A stretch of 64,000 nt of DNA from PALSA-610 sp038239145. Its GTDB lineage: Bacteria > Actinomycetota > Acidimicrobiia > IMCC26256 > PALSA-610. The position numbers and the translations under genes are program-made. The notes under the pieces were generated by a model. That model searched no databases. It was not told the DNA's origin and saw nothing but the letters and a program-made list of their open reading frames with translations. This document shows, in pieces, positions 41,278 through 49,594 of the stretch; position 1 is the first letter of the stretch, and each line of letters starts with the position of its first letter. The stretch spans positions 1-64,000 of the forward strand of contig JBBSFB010000019.1 in NCBI GenBank assembly GCA_038239145.1. Reading direction: 5' to 3'.

Positions 41278-42105
41278 TTGGACGATGCCCTGCGTTATGC
41301 GGGCAAGCGCGTCATCGTCACCGGCGCGGCGTCGGGGATGGGCGCGGCGACCGCGCAGATCCTCGTCGAGCTCGGTGCCGAGGTGCACGCGATCGACGTC
41401 AACAAGCCTGAGATGGCCGGCCTCGCCAGCTTCACCCGGACCGACCTCCGAGATCCCATGCAGATCGACGACGCGGTCGCCAAGATCGGCAAGATCGTCA
41501 ACGCGCTCTTCAATTGCGCGGGCCTGCCCAACACCTTCGCGCCGCTCGACGTGATGCTCGTCAACTTCTGTGGGCTCCGCCAGATCACCGAGTCGGTGCT
41601 GGCGCTGATGATCGAGGGTTCGTCGATCGCGAGCATCGCGTCGACCGCGGGCATCGGCTGGATGCAGAACATGAAGATGCTGTTCGGTCTGGTCACGACG
41701 CCCGACTTCGCCGGCGCACGCGCCTGGTGCGAGGAGCATCCGAAGGAGCTGCGCAACGCTTACGGACTCTCCAAGGAAGCCATCAACCTCTATACGGCGT
41801 TCCGCTCCTTCGCGCTGGCCGAGGACGGTATCCGCATCAACTGCGTCAACCCGGGCCCGACCGACACGCCGATGATGGCGGAGTTCGAAAAGGCGATCGG
41901 GAAGCAGTACATGGACGACTTCCCGGTTCCACTCGGCCGCCACGCGGTGGCCGAGGAGCAGGCCTGGCCGATGGTCTTCCTCAACAGCCCGCGCTCGTCG
42001 TTCGTGACCGGTCACCAGCTCGACTGCGACGGCGGCTTCAAAGGCGGGCTCTTCACCGGCCAGATCGACGCGTCGGTCCTGATGCCCGAAGGCGTGGGCG
42101 ACTGA
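41278..42105 (+). CDS. SDR, 3-alpha-hydroxysteroid/coniferyl-alcohol dehydrogenase type
   Basis: A 275-residue SDR: TGAASGMGAATA near residue 15, CAGLPN, Ser in ASIASTAGIGW, and YGLSKEA as the Tyr-Lys pair with an insertion (FAGARAWCEEHPKELRN) before it, a feature of the 3-alpha-HSD/coniferyl alcohol dehydrogenase SDR group. It would oxidise a ring or side-chain hydroxyl with NAD. The start is TTG 41278, supported by close spacing to the ferredoxin and by the N-terminal length. It is followed by bioB after 55 bases. Confidence 0.85.
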   Translation: MDDALRYAGKRVIVTGAASGMGAATAQILVELGAEVHAIDVNKPEMAGLASFTRTDLRDPMQIDDAVAKIGKIVNALFNCAGLPNTFAPLDVMLVNFCGLRQITESVLALMIEGSSIASIASTAGIGWMQNMKMLFGLVTTPDFAGARAWCEEHPKELRNAYGLSKEAINLYTAFRSFALAEDGIRINCVNPGPTDTPMMAEFEKAIGKQYMDDFPVPLGRHAVAEEQAWPMVFLNSPRSSFVTGHQLDCDGGFKGGLFTGQIDASVLMPEGVGD

Positions 42106-42160
42106 CCGGACTCTCCGGGGCATTCATGCGCCGGTGGGCCGGGCGAATAGCCTCTCGCCC

Positions 42161-43144
42161 ATGACCGACGTGCGGAGTGATTGGACCCTCGACGAGGTGC
42201 GCGCGCTCTTCGAGCTGCCGCTCATGGATCTCATCCGGAGAGCCGGCGACGTGCACCGGCAATTCCACGATGCCGATGTCGTGCACGTCAACCAGCTGCT
42301 GTCGATCAAGACCGGCGCGTGCCCCGAGGACTGCGGCTACTGCTCGCAGTCGGTGCACAACGACAGCGGCGTCAAAGTGGAACCGTTGATGCAGGTCGAC
42401 GAGGTTGTGCGGACGGCGAAGCGGGCCAAGGCGCAGGGAGTGACGCGGTTCTGCATGGGCGCGGCGTGGCGCGACGTGAAAGACAACGCGCAGTTCGATC
42501 GCGTGCTCGACATGGTAAGCCAGGTGAACGAACTCGGCCTCGAGGTGTGCGCGACCCTCGGCATGCTCAACGCGGACCAGGCGCACCGGCTCGAGGACGC
42601 CGGACTCTACGCGTACAACCACAATCTCGACACCTCACCGGAGTACTACGACTCCGTCATCACGACTCGCACCTACCAGGATCGGCTCGACACGATCGAG
42701 AACCTGCGCACCACGAGCATCACCGTGTGTTGCGGCGGGATCATCGGGATGGGCGAGTCGGTAGCCGACCGGATCTCGTTCCTGCAGCGGCTGGCCACGC
42801 TCGATCCGCACCCCGAGTCGGTGCCGATCAATGTCTTGTCCCGCGTCCCGGGGACCCCGCTCGAGGACGCGGCCGACGTCGAGATCGACGAGACCGTACG
42901 CATGATCGCGGTCGCCCGGCTGCTCATGCCCACCTCCGTCGTGCGCATCGCGGCCGGACGTCATCTGATGAGCTTCTCGGATCAGGCGTTGTGCTTCTTG
43001 GCCGGCGCCAACTCGATCTTCACGAGCGAGCGCAACATGATGCTCACCGCGACGACGCCGTGCGCCGATCACGCGTCGGACCGGGCCATGCTCGCGACGA
43101 TGGGCCTCCGGGCCCGCGTCCTGGAACCGGCGCCCGCCTCCTGA
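42161..43144 (+). CDS. bioB: Biotin synthase
   Basis: A 327-residue radical SAM enzyme. The 4Fe-4S Cys residues are Cys54, Cys58 and Cys61 in GACPEDCGYCSQS; further family landmarks are FCMGAAWR, CATLGML, YNHNLDTSPEYY, CCGGIIGMGES and SVPINVLSRVPGTPL. It inserts sulfur into dethiobiotin. Other biotin genes are not in the window. ATG 42161 fits the family start. A dispersed palindrome follows 5 bases after the stop. Confidence 0.97.
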   Translation: MTDVRSDWTLDEVRALFELPLMDLIRRAGDVHRQFHDADVVHVNQLLSIKTGACPEDCGYCSQSVHNDSGVKVEPLMQVDEVVRTAKRAKAQGVTRFCMGAAWRDVKDNAQFDRVLDMVSQVNELGLEVCATLGMLNADQAHRLEDAGLYAYNHNLDTSPEYYDSVITTRTYQDRLDTIENLRTTSITVCCGGIIGMGESVADRISFLQRLATLDPHPESVPINVLSRVPGTPLEDAADVEIDETVRMIAVARLLMPTSVVRIAAGRHLMSFSDQALCFLAGANSIFTSERNMMLTATTPCADHASDRAMLATMGLRARVLEPAPAS

Positions 43145-43149
43145 AACTC

Positions 43150-43208
43150 CACCAACAGATGTCGGAGACTTCCGCACATGATGCGGAGTCCTCCGACATC
43201 TGTTGGTG
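43150..43208. repeat. Dispersed palindrome, copy 3 (convergent gap)
   Basis: The best-paired copy: 27-bp arms with only two or three mismatches around a 5-base centre (CATGA), left arm CACCAACAGATGTCGG, right arm CCGACATCTGTTGGTG. Relative to copies 1, 2 and 4, the T/A position changed in both arms so pairing is kept. It fills the 70-base gap between bioB and the convergent lipoprotein gene. Confidence 0.9.
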
Positions 43209-43214
43209 AAGAAA

Positions 43215-43991
43215 TCAGTTCGTCGGGGTCTCGCCGTGCGCGGAGTCGCACAGGCGGGTCTGACCGGCCGGGATCTGGCCCGCGCCCACGCCCTCGAGCG
43301 CCGCGAACGGTCCGCACGGATTGGGCACGACCCACACGTGCAGCATGGGCATCGCGCCCGCCTTCGACGATCCGGGCGGGCATTGGCCGTTGACGGTCGT
43401 GGTGCCGGACAGCGTTTTCGACACCGGGTCGTTGGTCAGGCAGAGGTCGGCGTGGATGTGCCACTGCGTCAACGGTCCGCCGACGTCGGGCACGTCGGTG
43501 AACCGGCTGCCGTACGACAGCATGTACATGGCGGCGACGATCTGCTTCTTGCCGTCGTGATGCTCGTAGACCAGCGCTTCCGGCCGGGTCGGGTCGAGGA
43601 TGCGGCCGTCGTTCACATCCGACCACTTGATGTAGTGCTCGTCGCCGGTCAGCGCGTCGCCGATCGGCCGGTACCCGGCCGCGTACGCCTCGACCGGCGT
43701 CTCGTACCGGCGTAGGTCGACGATGGTCTGGCGGATCAACGTTTCCGCTCGATGTTGCTCGGCGGGGGTGACTCCCGGGGTGCCGCTGAGGTCGATCGGT
43801 TTGCTCGGGTCGTAGGGTTTCGGCTTCCCGACCGTGGTGGTCGTCGCCGCTGCAGTCGAGGGGGTGGTCGTGGCGACGGGCTTCGTCGTCGGCGCGCCCG
43901 TTGCGGCGGTGCTGCTCGACGATCCGCATGCACCGAGCAGCGCGAGTGCTGCGACCAAAGTGATCCCGACCCGCGCGCTCGACCTTGTCAC
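43215..43991 (-). CDS. Secreted lipoprotein of unknown function
   Basis: A 258-residue protein with a lipobox signal (LVAALALLGAC, Cys near 22) and a Thr/Ala/Pro-rich spacer to about residue 60. The globular part has conserved-looking stretches GYRPIGDAL, EHYIKWSDVNDGRILDP, PEALVYEHHDGKK and LTQWHIHADLC, and later MLHVWVVPNPCGPFAAL. The clustered His residues could bind metal. I do not recognise a family with certainty. It lies downstream of the PBP on the same strand (30-base gap), so the two may be co-expressed in the cell envelope. Confidence 0.75.
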   Translation of the reverse strand: MTRSSARVGITLVAALALLGACGSSSSTAATGAPTTKPVATTTPSTAAATTTTVGKPKPYDPSKPIDLSGTPGVTPAEQHRAETLIRQTIVDLRRYETPVEAYAAGYRPIGDALTGDEHYIKWSDVNDGRILDPTRPEALVYEHHDGKKQIVAAMYMLSYGSRFTDVPDVGGPLTQWHIHADLCLTNDPVSKTLSGTTTVNGQCPPGSSKAGAMPMLHVWVVPNPCGPFAALEGVGAGQIPAGQTRLCDSAHGETPTN

Positions 43992-44021
43992 GACGCCCAG
44001 GTTACCGGGCAGGTGGGCCGG

Positions 44022-45920
44022 TCATTGCGGCAGGGCCCGGAGGAACGCAGCGGCGATCGGCGCCGCGACCGCACCGCCGACACCGCCGCCTTCGACGATC
44101 ACGGCATAGGCGAGATTGCCCCGGTATCCGATGAACCAGGCGTGTGTGGGCGGTGGGGTCCCGCGCCCGAACTCGGCGGTCCCGGTTTTCCCGAACGAAT
44201 CGAGCGGGAGCCCCGACCCGGCTGCGGTTCCGCCCGTGCGCACCACGCTCGCCATGAACGAACGGAGCGTCGACACGACGACGGGGCTGAGCGGTGGGCC
44301 CACAGGATTCACGGTGCGCGCCGGTGCGGTGACGAGGATCGGCGCCCGCCAGCGCCCGGACGCGACCGCGGCCGCGATCGACGCCATCTCGACCGGGCTC
44401 GCCAACACGCGTCCTTGGCCGATCGCGGAAGCGGCGCGCTCGGCCGAGTCACGCGGGGTCGGGTAGGAACCGCCGGCGACGTCGACGCCGAGCGTCCAGT
44501 GCGAGTTGAACCCGAACATCGTCGCCGCCTTCCCCAGCGCGTCGGGCCGGAGCTTGTCGGCCAGGCCGATGAAGGCGTTGTTGCACGACTTGGCGAACGC
44601 GGTCGCGAGATCGATCGCGCCGGGCGCCTCACCCTCGAAGTTGGTGAACGACTCTCCTCCGACCGTGATCTTGGCGGGACACGGTGCCGGGGTCGATCCG
44701 TTGTCGCCACCGGCGAGCAGCGCGGTGGACGTGATGACCTTGAACGTCGAGCCGGGCGGGTACTGGCCCGACAACGCGCGGGCGAAGCCGTTGTACGGCT
44801 TGGACACGACAGCTCGGATCGCGCCGGTCGTTGGGTCGATCGCGACGAGAGCGCTGTTCTGCGTGGTTCCTGCGAGCGCGGTCTCCGCGGCCTTCTGCGT
44901 GGCCAGGTCGATGGTGAGTCGGACCGGCTGGGCGGCTTTGCCGGGGAAGGTCTTGACCTTGCGGACGGTGTTTCCGTTGGCGTCGGCGATCACAACGGTG
45001 GTGCTGGGCGCGCCGGCGAGCAGCTTCTCGTAGATCGCCTGCAACCCGGACGTCCCAACCTGGTCGCCGGCCTTGTACGGCGCGCCGAGCTTCTTCAGCC
45101 CGTCGGCGGTGACGTCGCCGACGGTGCCGAGTATCTGCGCGCCGAGCGCGTCGTCGACGGAGCTGACGCCGGTCGTGGCCCGGAAGATGACGCCGGGGAT
45201 CGGGACGAGCGTGTCGTGGATGTGCGGGTACGCGGCGTTGCGCGGAACCGTGACGACCGGCACGAAGTAGTTGGGGTGCGCGGCGCTCCCGACGAGCAGT
45301 TTGTCGATCGTGGTGGGATCGATCTCGAGGAGCGACTTCATCCCTGCTTTCACGGCCGCGAGGTCGGCGGGCGTCTTGATGTGATCGGGTTCGAGACCGA
45401 CGGCCACCGACGCCTGCGCGCCGGCGAGGACCGAGCCGTTTGCGGCGAGGATCGAGGCGCGCGCGGGCCAGGTGCGTTGCACCGTCAGGTGATGGCCGGC
45501 GCCGAGCCCCGGATACAGGAGGTTCGGGTTCCAGGTGATCCGCCACCCGGTCTGCTTGGTATGCAGGAGCGCGAGCGATCCGTCCCACATCACCGGGCCG
45601 AGTCCCCTCAGCGTCACCTGCGCGCGGTACGTCGCGGTCGCGTCGTTCGCCGTGCCCGAGAGGCTCGTACGCGTGTAGTCCGCGGTACTCCCCGGCACCG
45701 ATTTCACCAGGCTGGAGCCGATCGTCTCGAGATCGGTCGGCGGGCGATCGAGCAGCGTCGCCATGTCAGCCGGGTCGTCCCGGGCCCAGGCGTGCAGGAA
45801 GGTGTCGACCTCGCGGCTCGGGAGCGTCACCTTGTCGGTGTGCGTGCGGGACAGCACCACCCCGACGATCGCCCCGGCCACGACGACGAGCGCCAAGAAG
45901 AATACGAGCGCACGCTTCAT
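44022..45920 (-). CDS. Class B penicillin-binding protein with NTF2-like (MecA_N) domain
   Basis: A 632-residue peptidoglycan transpeptidase. It has an N-terminal membrane anchor (LVFFLALVVVAGAIVGVVL), a MecA-N/NTF2-like domain to about residue 140, a PBP dimerisation region, and the transpeptidase domain with SxxK at Ser391 (PGSTFKV), SxN in SCNN, and KTG at Lys578 (GKTGTAEFG). The architecture matches mycobacterial Rv2864c-type proteins. It crosslinks cell-wall peptides outside the membrane. ATG 45920 gives the anchor directly after the start. It diverges from the ChsE4-like gene. Confidence 0.93.
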   Translation of the reverse strand: MKRALVFFLALVVVAGAIVGVVLSRTHTDKVTLPSREVDTFLHAWARDDPADMATLLDRPPTDLETIGSSLVKSVPGSTADYTRTSLSGTANDATATYRAQVTLRGLGPVMWDGSLALLHTKQTGWRITWNPNLLYPGLGAGHHLTVQRTWPARASILAANGSVLAGAQASVAVGLEPDHIKTPADLAAVKAGMKSLLEIDPTTIDKLLVGSAAHPNYFVPVVTVPRNAAYPHIHDTLVPIPGVIFRATTGVSSVDDALGAQILGTVGDVTADGLKKLGAPYKAGDQVGTSGLQAIYEKLLAGAPSTTVVIADANGNTVRKVKTFPGKAAQPVRLTIDLATQKAAETALAGTTQNSALVAIDPTTGAIRAVVSKPYNGFARALSGQYPPGSTFKVITSTALLAGGDNGSTPAPCPAKITVGGESFTNFEGEAPGAIDLATAFAKSCNNAFIGLADKLRPDALGKAATMFGFNSHWTLGVDVAGGSYPTPRDSAERAASAIGQGRVLASPVEMASIAAAVASGRWRAPILVTAPARTVNPVGPPLSPVVVSTLRSFMASVVRTGGTAAGSGLPLDSFGKTGTAEFGRGTPPPTHAWFIGYRGNLAYAVIVEGGGVGGAVAAPIAAAFLRALPQ

Positions 45921-46020
45921 CGGCGGCCAGTTTGGCGCGCCCGCCCGGCCGTGGGGTGCCAGGGCCCGGGCACCAGGCCCGCAGCCGAGGTTCGACATAC
46001 CCTCGGTGCGAGGTGGAAGA

Positions 46021-46034
46021 TAGAACAGGTTCTA
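46021..46034. promoter_or_regulatory. KstR-type operator TAGAACAGGTTCTA
   Basis: A 14-bp palindrome matching the KstR consensus TnnAACnnGTTnnA, with complete TAGAAC/GTTCTA half sites and a 2-base spacer. It lies 39 bases before the start of the ChsE4-like gene, where mycobacterial and rhodococcal KstR represses the cholesterol regulon. No kstR gene lies in this window. Confidence 0.8.
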
Positions 46035-46073
46035 TTCGAGTGACCGTTCTGCCGAGTTGACTGCGGAGGCCAG

Positions 46074-47252
46074 ATGTACGTCGGGTTGAGCAAAGAGCAA
46101 GAGGCGCTGCGGGACGAGCTGCGCGCCTACTACGACACGCTGCTCACGCCCGAGGTCGAAGACGACCTGCGCAAGGGCGAGGGGATCGGCCAGGTGTCGA
46201 AGGACGTCTGGAAGCAGATGTGCAAGGACGGCTGGGCGGGAGTCGGTTGGCCGAAGGAGTGGGGCGGCCGGGGCATGACCCCGATCGAGCAGTTCGTCTT
46301 CTTCGACGAGTCGATGCGGGCGGGTGCGCCGGTGCCGATGCTCACCATCAACTCGGTCGCACCGACGATCATGCGGTACGGCTCAGAAGAGCAAAAGCAG
46401 TTCTACGTCGACAAGATCCTGAAGGGCGAGATCCACTTCGCCATCGGTTACACGGAGTCCGACGCCGGAACCGATCTCGCGTCGCTCAAGACGAAGGCCG
46501 AGCGCGACGGCGACGAGTACGTCATCAACGGCCAGAAGGTGTTCACGAGTCTGGCCAGCGGATCCGACTACGTGTGGCTCGCAGTACGTACGAGCACCGA
46601 GGCGAAGAAGCACAAGGGCATCTCGATCATCATCGTGCCCACCGACGCGCCCGGGTTCTCGTACAAGAAGATCGACAACTTCGGCAACACCAACACGAAC
46701 ATCACGTACTACGAAGACGTGCGCGTCCCCGTCGGCAACCTCGTCGGCGAAGAGAACCAGGGCTGGTCGCTCATCACCAACCAGCTGAACCACGAGCGCG
46801 TCACGCTCTGCTCGTCGGGGATCGTTGAACGTCAACTCGACGACGTCCGCAACTGGACGCAGACCACCAAGCTCGCCGACGGTCGACGCGTCATCGACCA
46901 GGAGTGGGTGCAGGTCAATCTGGCGCGCGTCCACGCCAAGCTCGAATACCTGAAGCTCGCGAACTGGAAGATCGCGTGGCGCGCCCAGCAGGGCGAGGCC
47001 CTGAACCCCGCCGACGCATCTGCGATCAAGGTGTACGGCACCGAGTTCTATATGGAAGCCGGACGCCTGCTGATGGAGGTCATGCGTGACCAGGCGCCGT
47101 TGCAGGGCAACTCGCCCGGCGCGATCGTGCGCGGCCGGGTCGAGCGCATGGTACGAGGCATGCACATCCTCACGTTCGGCGGCGGCACCAACGAGATGCA
47201 GCGCGACCTGATCTCGATCTTCGGGCTGAACATGCCCGGAAGCCCGCGGTAG
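46074..47252 (+). CDS. chsE4: Acyl-CoA dehydrogenase, ChsE4/FadE26-like alpha subunit
   Basis: A 392-residue acyl-CoA dehydrogenase that follows mycobacterial FadE26 (ChsE4) closely from memory: WPKEWGGRGMTPIEQ, PVPMLTINSVAPTIMRYG, GYTESDAGTDLASL, NGQKVFTSLASGSDYVWLAVRT (blocks cut), LITNQLNHERVTL with Glu241 in the catalytic-base region, EWVQVNLARVHAK and ILTFGGGTNEMQRD. ChsE4 pairs with ChsE5 in an alpha2beta2 enzyme that dehydrogenates the cholesterol side-chain CoA ester. The ChsE5-like gene starts 10 bases after its stop, and a KstR box lies upstream. Confidence 0.88.
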   Translation: MYVGLSKEQEALRDELRAYYDTLLTPEVEDDLRKGEGIGQVSKDVWKQMCKDGWAGVGWPKEWGGRGMTPIEQFVFFDESMRAGAPVPMLTINSVAPTIMRYGSEEQKQFYVDKILKGEIHFAIGYTESDAGTDLASLKTKAERDGDEYVINGQKVFTSLASGSDYVWLAVRTSTEAKKHKGISIIIVPTDAPGFSYKKIDNFGNTNTNITYYEDVRVPVGNLVGEENQGWSLITNQLNHERVTLCSSGIVERQLDDVRNWTQTTKLADGRRVIDQEWVQVNLARVHAKLEYLKLANWKIAWRAQQGEALNPADASAIKVYGTEFYMEAGRLLMEVMRDQAPLQGNSPGAIVRGRVERMVRGMHILTFGGGTNEMQRDLISIFGLNMPGSPR

Positions 47253-47262
47253 GAGACCAACC

Positions 47263-48384
47263 ATGGATTTCTCACTTTCCGAAGAACAGCAGGAGCTCGC
47301 CGGCCTGGCCGCGCGCATCCTCGAAGACCGCATGGATCTGCAACATCTGAAGGAGCGCGACCGCTCCGACGACTGGTACGACCTCGACACGTGGCGCGAG
47401 TTCGCAAAGGCGAACCTGTTGGGCATCGCGTTGCCGGAGAGCGTCGGCGGTCTCGGCATGAGCTTCGCCGACCTCTGCATGGTCCTGCGGGAGGTCGGCC
47501 GCAACGTCGCGCCGCTGCCGATCGTTCAGACCCTGGTGAGCGCGGCGCTCCCCATCGCGCGGTACGGCACCGATGCGCAGCAGGCGATCCTGTCGAAGGT
47601 GGTGGCGGGCGACGTGCTGCTCACGGCCGCGCTCGTCGAGTACGGCAGCGAGTCGGAGTCGCCGATCACGACCGCGACCCCCGACGGCGACGGCTGGCGG
47701 CTGGACGGCGTGAAGGGGAGCGTCCCGGGTGCGGCGGCGGCGGAGCTGATCGTCGTTCCGGCCAAGGTCGGCGACGGTGTCGGCATGTTCCTCGTGCCCG
47801 CAAGCGCGTCCGGCCTCACGCTCGAACGCCAGGAGGTCATGAACCACGAGCCGCTGTTCGAGCTTCACCTCGACGGCGTGAAGGTCGGAGCCGACGCGCT
47901 CCTCGGCACTCCCGAGCAGGGGAGCGAGATCCTTGCGTTCACGCTCAACCGCACGACGGTCGCGACCTGCGCGATCGTGTCGGGCGTGGCCGACAAGGCG
48001 CTGCATCTCACCGCGCACTACACGACCGAGCGCAAACAGTTCGACCGCGCCATCGGCACGTTCCAGGCCGTCGGACAACGCATGGCCGACTGCTACACGG
48101 ACAATCAGGCCATCGAGCTCACGATGCTCCAGGCCGCGTCACACCTCGACGAGGGCCGCGACGACCCGCTGGAGATCGCCACCGCGAAGTTCTGGGCGGC
48201 TGAAGGCGGCAACCACATCGGCCACGCTGCACTGCACATCCACGGCGGGGTCAGCATTGACGTCGACTTCCCGATCCACCGCTACTTCCTCTGGCTGAAG
48301 CGCTACGAGTTCACGCTCGGTTCCGCGACTCCGGAGTTGCTACGTATCGGCGCGGTGCTGGCCGACACACCCGTCGCGACCTGA
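47263..48384 (+). CDS. chsE5: Acyl-CoA dehydrogenase, ChsE5/FadE27-like beta subunit
   Basis: A 373-residue protein of the shorter, non-catalytic partner type in two-gene steroid acyl-CoA dehydrogenases. It has DFSLSEEQQELAGLA at the start, PESVGGLGMSFADL and ERKQFDRAIGTFQAVGQRMAD, where the Arg of QFDRAIG helps bind FAD, and HIHGGVSIDVDFPIHRYFLW near the C-terminus. In Mycobacterium the beta subunit supplies half of the FAD site, giving two active sites per heterotetramer. It is in operon with the ChsE4-like gene and so should share KstR control. Confidence 0.88.
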   Translation: MDFSLSEEQQELAGLAARILEDRMDLQHLKERDRSDDWYDLDTWREFAKANLLGIALPESVGGLGMSFADLCMVLREVGRNVAPLPIVQTLVSAALPIARYGTDAQQAILSKVVAGDVLLTAALVEYGSESESPITTATPDGDGWRLDGVKGSVPGAAAAELIVVPAKVGDGVGMFLVPASASGLTLERQEVMNHEPLFELHLDGVKVGADALLGTPEQGSEILAFTLNRTTVATCAIVSGVADKALHLTAHYTTERKQFDRAIGTFQAVGQRMADCYTDNQAIELTMLQAASHLDEGRDDPLEIATAKFWAAEGGNHIGHAALHIHGGVSIDVDFPIHRYFLWLKRYEFTLGSATPELLRIGAVLADTPVAT

Positions 48385-48806
48385 CCCGCGCTTGTCGGGC
48401 GCTGACCTCGCCGCGTTTCGTACGGTCGTATCTCCGACGACGCTCAAGCTTTCGCGCCTTTGCGACGACATGCGCCCGAAGAAGTGGGGGCTTTCCGGGC
48501 GGAGTGGGAGCGCGGAGTGGGAGCGCGTGGTGCTACTGGGGGATTTCAACCGGCGCTTTCGGCGCACGGTCTCGTTCATCGTCAGTGCGGTCGCGGTGGT
48601 CGTCGCGCTTGCGTCGATGGCGGTCGCCGACGGCGGCCCGTCCACCCTGCCGCGCCCGCCGCGATCGGACCGTTTTCCCGGGGCGGCGTGACGCCGACCC
48701 GGCGTTGCCGCTCCCGCTCCCGCTCCCGGTGCGCGTGCCGTCCGCGGTGCCGAAGCCGCATCCCGATCCGCCCCCACTGTCCCGCCGCCGACCGGCGACG
48801 ACGACG
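48385..48806. other. 422-base gap without a supported gene
   Basis: Between convergent ChsE5-like and LLM genes. An open plus frame (48392-48691) carries one hydrophobic stretch, VSFIVSAVAVVVALASMAV, and could encode a small membrane or secreted protein, but it has no recognised family, no clear ribosome site and Arg-rich ends. The area also holds a 13-bp tandem duplication (gcggagtgggagc twice, near 48500-48526) and later purine/pyrimidine-skewed runs. Unlike the other convergent gaps of similar or smaller size, it lacks the dispersed palindrome. Confidence 0.5.
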
Positions 48807-49568
48807 TCAGCTGCGGGCGTGGGCCAAGAGACGCTCGACCGGGGCGAAGTCGAAGGGGGGACCCGACATCACGATCAGATGATCCGCGCCGGCGTCGAGA
48901 TATGCCTGCCAGCCGTCGACTTCGGTGGCGTTGATCCCGACGGTCCGCTCGATCTGACTCGGCTTGCGATCGAGGCGGGCGCACCACTCGTCGAGCACAC
49001 GATTCTTGTGGGCGAAGTTCTCGGGCGGCCCGAACGCGTTCCAACCGTCAGCGAACTCCGCGACGAGGCGCAGCGTGACCTTCTCACCGCTGCCACCGAT
49101 GAGGATCGGGAGACGACCGGTGGGCGGCGGCTCGAGCCGGCTGAAGCGATCCATGATGATTGGCAGGTCGCGTTGTAGCGCTCGCAGCCGCTCGGGTGCC
49201 GTCCCGAAGTCGTAGCCGTACTCGTCGTAGTCGCGCTCGAACCAACCCGAGCCGATGCCGAGCGTGAAGCGGCCGCCGCTGATGTGGTCGATGGTGCGCG
49301 ACATGTCGGCGAGCAGGCTCGGGTTGCGGTACGAGTTGCAGGTGACCAGCGCGCCGATCTGCGCGTGATGGGTGTCGGCCGCCATCGCGGCGAGCAACGT
49401 GTACGCCTCGAAGTGCGCGGCGTCGGCGTCGCCGTAGAGAGGATAGAAGTGGTCCCACACCCAGATGCTGTCGACCTCGAGCGCGTCGGCCGCGTTCCAC
49501 GCGGCCCGGATCTGCTCGACGGTGGTGGCTTGCGGGTGGAGCTGGACGCCGACCTTGAATTTCGCCAT
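48807..49568 (-). CDS. LLM-class F420-dependent oxidoreductase
   Basis: A 253-residue luciferase-like TIM-barrel protein: VGVQLHPQATTVEQI, IWVWDHFYPLYGD, LLAAMAADTHHAQIGALVTCNSYRNPSLLADM (blocks cut) and TLGIGSGWFERDYDEYG, the usual coenzyme F420 signature region. It transfers hydride between F420 and an unknown organic substrate. ATG 49568 is the start. It lies downstream of RNase D on the same strand with 26 bases between them. Confidence 0.9.
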   Translation of the reverse strand: MAKFKVGVQLHPQATTVEQIRAAWNAADALEVDSIWVWDHFYPLYGDADAAHFEAYTLLAAMAADTHHAQIGALVTCNSYRNPSLLADMSRTIDHISGGRFTLGIGSGWFERDYDEYGYDFGTAPERLRALQRDLPIIMDRFSRLEPPPTGRLPILIGGSGEKVTLRLVAEFADGWNAFGPPENFAHKNRVLDEWCARLDRKPSQIERTVGINATEVDGWQAYLDAGADHLIVMSGPPFDFAPVERLLAHARS

Positions 49569-49594
49569 GGCTGCGACGCTAGCTGGGACTACTC

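Noticed and set aside
43752..46043. 763-residue plus-strand open frame opposite the lipoprotein and PBP
   Set aside because: Arg/Gly/Asp-rich shadow of two well-supported minus-strand genes.
48392..48691. 99-residue frame with one hydrophobic helix as a definite gene
   Set aside because: No ribosome site, no family and biased composition; left as a possibility in the gap description.
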